Shown one piece after another: positions 9,201 to 10,700 of a stretch of 10,700 nucleotides of DNA (within the stretch, counting starts at the first letter, position 1; the number at the start of each line of letters is the position of its first letter). The DNA comes from Microbacteriaceae bacterium (lineage in GTDB: Bacteria > Actinomycetota > Actinomycetes > Actinomycetales > Microbacteriaceae): NCBI GenBank assembly GCA_026785785.1, contig JAJAZI010000171.1:1-10700 (forward strand), in the 5' to 3' direction. The notes under the pieces were generated by a model. The model did not search any database. It saw nothing but the letters and a program-made list of their open reading frames with translations, and had not been told where the DNA came from. The position numbers were made by a program, and so were the translations under genes.

Positions 9201-9923
9201 GCCGTGCTGACTGCCGTCGCGACCCGTCCGGAGTACAACGAGTTCCTGCTCGGCGACTCCGAGGAGCCGTTCACCGTCACGACGATCGACCAGGCGGTGG
9301 CCGAGAGCCGCGACCGGGTGATCTTCTCGATCGGCTACGGACGAACCCCCCACGGACGGATGCTGTCGGACTTCGGCGCCCTCGGGCATCCGGGTGGCGA
9401 GCGCCTGCTCGCCGTCGCGATGACCCGTGCCCGGCGTTCAATGGTGATCGTGACCTGCTTCGAGCCATCCGACATCGATGAATCGCGCATGAACTACGGC
9501 GCGGTCGCCCTCGCCGAGATCCTCGCGGATGCGTCCGCGCGCCGACTCGATGAGGTCGCGACCCCGAGCACCGACCCGATGCTCGTCGACCTCGCTCGCC
9601 GACTCCGCCTTCGCGGCCTCCGCGTGGCCGTCGGGCACCGCGGCAAGCTCGGACTCGTCGCGTCGCACGGAGGCATGTGCCTCACGATCGAGACCGACTC
9701 GCGGCTCATGAGTGGATCGGGCGGCCAGGCGTCGAGCCTGCGCGAGTCGCTGCGCCTGCGCCCCGAGATGCTCCGCCGGCTGGGCTGGCACTACCTGCGC
9801 GTGCATTCGTTCGAGCTCTTCAGCAACCCGGACGCCGTCGCCGACCACATCGCGACGATGCTCGGTGTGAGTGAGGCGCCGCGCACCGAGCCGATCCGGA
9901 TCATTGACCGCTTACTCCAGTAG
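6219..9923 (+). CDS. DUF4011 / SF1 helicase-like / nuclease-fold protein with substituted catalytic motifs (Hhe-like)
   Basis: A 1234-residue protein in three parts. Residues about 10-180 resemble DUF4011 (WRDEL, SPLLHF, FCAPILLRPLAI, LNPELERALKTQFDIQL). An SF1 (UPF1/DNA2-like) helicase core follows: motif I as LPGTGGTQTI, where Gly298 replaces the Walker A lysine of GPPGTGKSQTI; a long helical insert; motif II as VILVDAGAM, where Ala822 replaces the glutamate of DEAS; GDPVTQTP in place of GDPKQLPP; LTRSYRAGGEDLAELVNRRFY as motif IV region; and VAMTRARR (Arg1070) as motif VI. The C-terminus matches a Vsr/DUF559-type nuclease fold (LRRLGWHYLRVHSFELFSNP), but Gly1145 stands at the first acidic position while Glu1158 and Asp1160 remain. 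DUF4011-helicase-Vsr proteins include the Hhe anti-phage system. The frame is intact and codon use matches the neighbours, so this is not decay. I infer no ATP hydrolysis or DNA cutting, but possibly nucleic-acid or partner binding. The small gene downstream is probably co-transcribed. Confidence 0.87.
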   Translation: MTSPYSLVSGDPSYRLGNVAEPTWTGWRDELSRGGGRSPLLHFVDAPRTRIELSTTHPGGLAQFITGKTTLLSSLIRDDLALRAAKMAASAIATKGVELATARGIDSVHLGIGIADWQFESQDFCAPILLRPLAIRRYGRDFELRLRGVAVLNPELERALKTQFDIQLDAAAFAALAESDGSFKPNPVIDRLRGLTSHLEWFNVQPRLVVSSFADVQNRMVLDAAELEHPILDALASNANARWSVKEGFAPVEPQHQDLRSPETDTLLLDADAEQENVVAQIAAGNSVVVKTLPGTGGTQTIVNAIGSLVAQNKRVLIVSPRRSSLSGIRARLGEIGLAGLAVAPSTLRRDLIKSIGRNEKAKQPQIGEVDEALVRLRRVLLDYRGAIAKDDDVLGISVLDCLSELSRLALLPEPPSTTVRLSRSSVEALASDRVEAANAMVHAAQLGEFKYGPGDSPWYGATFVTSKEASGAHALAKRLHQTDLPRLLVRAGELIGATRMRPFENISQLGVYLRLLIEIRDTLDRFLPVVFDRSLSELITATAARRDSPEMSGANRRRLKKLAREYARPGVHVSDLHDNLVRIQQQRLLWQRFVAAGAPPEIPVGIADVQAAWQRVEQDLASLNRQLKVTAPSEQLVNLPIAELGDRLTALAAESDVLNNLQERVEIRQRLRMLELDGLIADLASRHVPADEVASELELSWWQSALESLLESDRALLGANTSVLDRLEADFRLVDEAHAAGSAQLLGWQLAENWKIGLVDWPDEAAALKMALRRPAISSSILQAVAPHLARAIAPVWLASPYEVDSITDAMSIDTVILVDAGAMTLAESVGSIRRAKQAVAFGDPVTQTPVPFRISIADDFEQAEPPPAEPDLDAAHADSALARLGTLLPTLSLTRSYRAGGEDLAELVNRRFYAGKIDSLPWAGSFLGHPSLRLDFVPNGHGMPDPDSGAVESVDAEVERVVELVLEHAAIRPRESLMVITASAKHVVRVQQAVLTAVATRPEYNEFLLGDSEEPFTVTTIDQAVAESRDRVIFSIGYGRTPHGRMLSDFGALGHPGGERLLAVAMTRARRSMVIVTCFEPSDIDESRMNYGAVALAEILADASARRLDEVATPSTDPMLVDLARRLRLRGLRVAVGHRGKLGLVASHGGMCLTIETDSRLMSGSGGQASSLRESLRLRPEMLRRLGWHYLRVHSFELFSNPDAVADHIATMLGVSEAPRTEPIRIIDRLLQ

Positions 9924-9962
9924 CGACCTAACGGGGTCGGAGGCCGCGTCCGGTGGGGCTCC

Positions 9963-9969
9963 GGAGGAG
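9963..9969 (+). promoter_or_regulatory. Strong ribosome binding site of the small downstream gene
   Basis: GGAGGAG lies six bases before GTG 9976, a near-ideal Shine-Dalgarno sequence and spacing. It decides the start over the in-frame GTG 9871, which lies inside the upstream gene and has no such site. Confidence 0.65.
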
Positions 9970-9975
9970 TTCGGG

Positions 9976-10308
9976 GTGGGCGACGCGGCGACCGGCGAGG
10001 CCCCGCAACCCGATGTGGCGGTCGGCGAGGCCACGCGACGGGACGAGGTGGCCGGCGAGGCCACGCGACCCGATGAGGCGGCTGGCGAGGCCCCGCGACC
10101 CGATGTGGCGGCTGGCGAGGCCCCGCGACCCGATGTGGCGGCCGGCGAGGAAGTTGGCTCACGAGCAGCGGGCACGCGTCGGCGTCGGCGCGTCACGACA
10201 CAGGCCGTGCCGGGGAGCGATCCGACACCGCAGAAGGAGCCCGCGAGTCACGCCGAAAACGAGAACGACGAGCGACTGAAGGCCGACAAGCCGCCCCACT
10301 GGGGCTGA
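9976..10308 (+). CDS. Small disordered protein with 10-residue tandem repeats, unknown function
   Basis: I do not recognise the family with certainty. The protein is 110 residues with no membrane segment or signal peptide. Its first half is five 10-residue repeats of the form GEAPRPDVAA, low in complexity, acidic and Pro/Ala-rich, so probably unstructured. Next comes a basic patch, TRRRRRVTTQ, and the end is a charged tail, ENENDERLKADKPPHWG. That tail looks like a conserved short motif rather than random coding, which with the strong ribosome site is the main reason to call the gene real. The gap to the helicase-like stop is 52 bases, so the two are likely co-transcribed and may act together. 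A frame from GTG 9871 would add 35 residues and overlap the upstream gene, which I judge less likely. The basic patch could contact nucleic acid or an acidic partner; this is inference. Confidence 0.65.
   Translation: MGDAATGEAPQPDVAVGEATRRDEVAGEATRPDEAAGEAPRPDVAAGEAPRPDVAAGEEVGSRAAGTRRRRRVTTQAVPGSDPTPQKEPASHAENENDERLKADKPPHWG
9991..10150 (+). repeat. In-frame 30-bp tandem repeat, five units plus a 10-base partial
   Basis: Units begin at 9991, 10021, 10051, 10081 and 10111, each exactly 30 bases, with a partial sixth at 10141-10150. Every unit contains GGCGAGGCC. The units at 10081 and 10111 are identical over all 30 bases, which suggests recent duplication. The period is a multiple of three, so copy number can change without breaking the frame. 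There are no spacers, so it is not a CRISPR array. Confidence 0.92.
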
Positions 10309-10362
10309 CACGCGGTGCGTTGAGGAATAGGTGCGACCGCGAATGCGCGTTGTACCCGCGCG

Positions 10363-10392
10363 GAGCCGAAACCCGTACTCTCGGCGTGCGCG
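10363..10392 (+). repeat. 30-bp direct repeat, copy 1
   Basis: This 30-base sequence beginning GAGCCGAAACCCGTACTCTC recurs without mismatch at 10488-10517, 125 bases downstream; the flanking bases on both sides differ. Its first 24 bases are also nearly complementary to 10447-10470, so copy 1 can compete with copy 2 for the same pairing partner. Confidence 0.9.
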
Positions 10393-10430
10393 GCGTCGTC
10401 GGGCCCGGGCGCTGCGGTTGTGACTGCCAT

Positions 10431-10541
10431 TGGTGTCGGCCTTCGGCGCTGAGAGTACGGAAATCGGTTCTTCCCTGAGTCGGGTAAGAGCCGAAACCCG
10501 TACTCTCGGCGTGCGCGAGCGCGCGATTGGGGCCGACACCA
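10431..10541. repeat. 111-bp nested palindromic element
   Basis: The outer arms are perfect 11-base inverted repeats: TGGTGTCGGCC at 10431-10441 and GGCCGACACCA at 10531-10541. The inner arms at 10447-10470 and 10488-10511 are 24 bases each, pair at 19 positions plus two possible G-U pairs, and enclose a 17-base loop. The inner-arm mismatches form one three-base internal loop. The spacers between outer and inner arms are unequal (5 and 19 bases). There is no coding content and no T-run after it. It could be a REP-like or MITE-like element, or an RNA hairpin after the small gene. Confidence 0.75.
10488..10517 (+). repeat. 30-bp direct repeat, copy 2
   Basis: Identical over 30 bases to 10363-10392. 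Its first 24 bases form the right inner arm of the nested palindrome. Confidence 0.9.
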
Positions 10542-10573
10542 GGATCGTTGCACCTCGCCTGGGCACGCATATG

Positions 10574-10655
10574 CCCGCGAGGGCGCGTTCTACCCGCCAT
10601 GCTGCGTTTCACCCGCGATGGCGCGTTCTACCCGCCATACTGCGTTTCACCCGCG
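10574..10655 (+). repeat. 38-bp tandem repeat, two units plus a 6-base partial
   Basis: Units at 10574-10611 and 10612-10649 begin with CCCGCGA and share GCGCGTTCTACCCGCCAT, then CTGCGTTTCACC. Bases 10650-10655 repeat the first six bases of a third unit. Within the aligned units I find few differences, including G 10601 versus A 10639 and G 10581 versus T 10619. The motifs TACCCGCC and TTTCACCCGCG alternate along the array. There is no CRISPR-like spacer. Confidence 0.8.
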
Positions 10656-10700
10656 CGAGCCCGCGATGTGGGCGGGTATTTCTTGATTCGCGGGTGAAGC
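10644..10700. repeat. Inverted half-unit of the 38-bp repeat, reaching the window end
   Basis: GTTTCACCCGCG at 10644-10655 is matched on the opposite strand by CGCGGGTGAAGC at 10689-10700 (11 of 12 pair). A smaller inverted repeat, CCCGC at 10660-10664 with GCGGG at 10672-10676, lies between them and is followed by TATTTCTT. That inner hairpin could act as a weak plus-strand terminator, but the stem is only five or six pairs and the T-run is broken. The element probably continues beyond the window. Confidence 0.55.

Larger units (their letters stand above)
10309..10700. other. Non-coding, repeat-rich intergenic stretch
   Basis: I see no credible gene in these 392 bases. The minus-strand open frames here lack ribosome sites and follow the repeats, carrying the same peptide strings several times. 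The stretch holds a nested palindrome, 30-base direct repeats and a 38-base tandem repeat, listed separately. Bases 10309-10345 contain nothing recognisable. A variant of the 38-base repeat core, GCGCGTTGTACCCGCG, occurs at 10346-10361. Confidence 0.75.

Noticed and set aside
9924..9939. Small hairpin CGACC-TAACGG-GGTCG just after the helicase-like stop, as a terminator
   Set aside because: The stem is five pairs with no T-run, and the next gene's ribosome site follows within 25 bases, so read-through is more likely.
9991..10150. Possible CRISPR array
   Set aside because: The units are contiguous with no spacers and are in frame within a coding sequence.
9791..10162. Minus-strand frame with repeated PRRPPHRVAGP units
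   Set aside because: It is the antisense translation of the 30-bp tandem repeat; it has no ribosome site and overlaps two better-supported genes.
10293..10305. GCCCC-ACT-GGGGC hairpin at the end of the small gene as a terminator
   Set aside because: It has a three-base loop and five-pair stem with no following T-run, and it lies within the final codons.
10193..10612. Minus-strand frames in the 3' intergenic region encoding repeated ARREYGFRL and AHAESTGFGS strings
   Set aside because: The repeated peptides only reflect the direct DNA repeats read in different frames; there is no start signal or family resemblance.

Overview
The window is GC-rich DNA (about 70 percent by eye). Its coding sequences strongly prefer G or C at third positions, GTG starts are common, and Asp-Ala is often written within GGATGC/GCATCC. 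With the gene content, this points to a high-GC actinobacterium, most likely a Microbacteriaceae member. That placement is inference from composition and family resemblance, since no marker gene is present.

Layout. (1) 1-2721 (+) is the 3' part of a Pls/PosA-type single-module NRPS: the end of an adenylation domain, a carrier protein, and three alternating blocks of membrane helices and left-handed beta-helix-like domains. (2) 2727-4052 (+) is a short M1-type zinc metallopeptidase, directly behind the NRPS. (3) 4054-4731 (-) is an Sfp-type phosphopantetheinyl transferase, convergent with the peptidase and one base from its stop. (4) 4766-6070 (-) is a membrane-anchored coiled-coil protein that matches the C-terminal half of actinobacterial TPM-domain proteins but has no TPM domain. 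(5) 6071-6218 is a divergent intergenic region. (6) 6219-9923 (+) is a 1234-residue DUF4011 / SF1-helicase / restriction-endonuclease-fold protein whose ATPase and nuclease signature residues look substituted. (7) 9976-10308 (+) is a small disordered protein with an in-frame 30-bp tandem repeat. (8) 10309-10700 is a non-coding, repeat-rich stretch with a 111-bp nested palindrome, 30-bp direct repeats and a 38-bp tandem repeat running to the window edge.

How they fit. Genes 1-3 form a plausible set: the transferase could load the carrier serine of the NRPS, and the peptidase may process its product or merely be co-transcribed. Genes 3 and 4 are co-directional, 34 bases apart, probably one transcript. 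Genes 6 and 7 are 52 bases apart and probably co-transcribed.

The most unusual item is the helicase-like protein. It keeps the architecture of DUF4011-helicase-nuclease (Hhe-like) defence proteins in an intact frame, but the Walker A lysine, the Walker B glutamate and the first nuclease acidic residue are all replaced. This suggests a conserved non-catalytic or repurposed protein rather than a decaying pseudogene.
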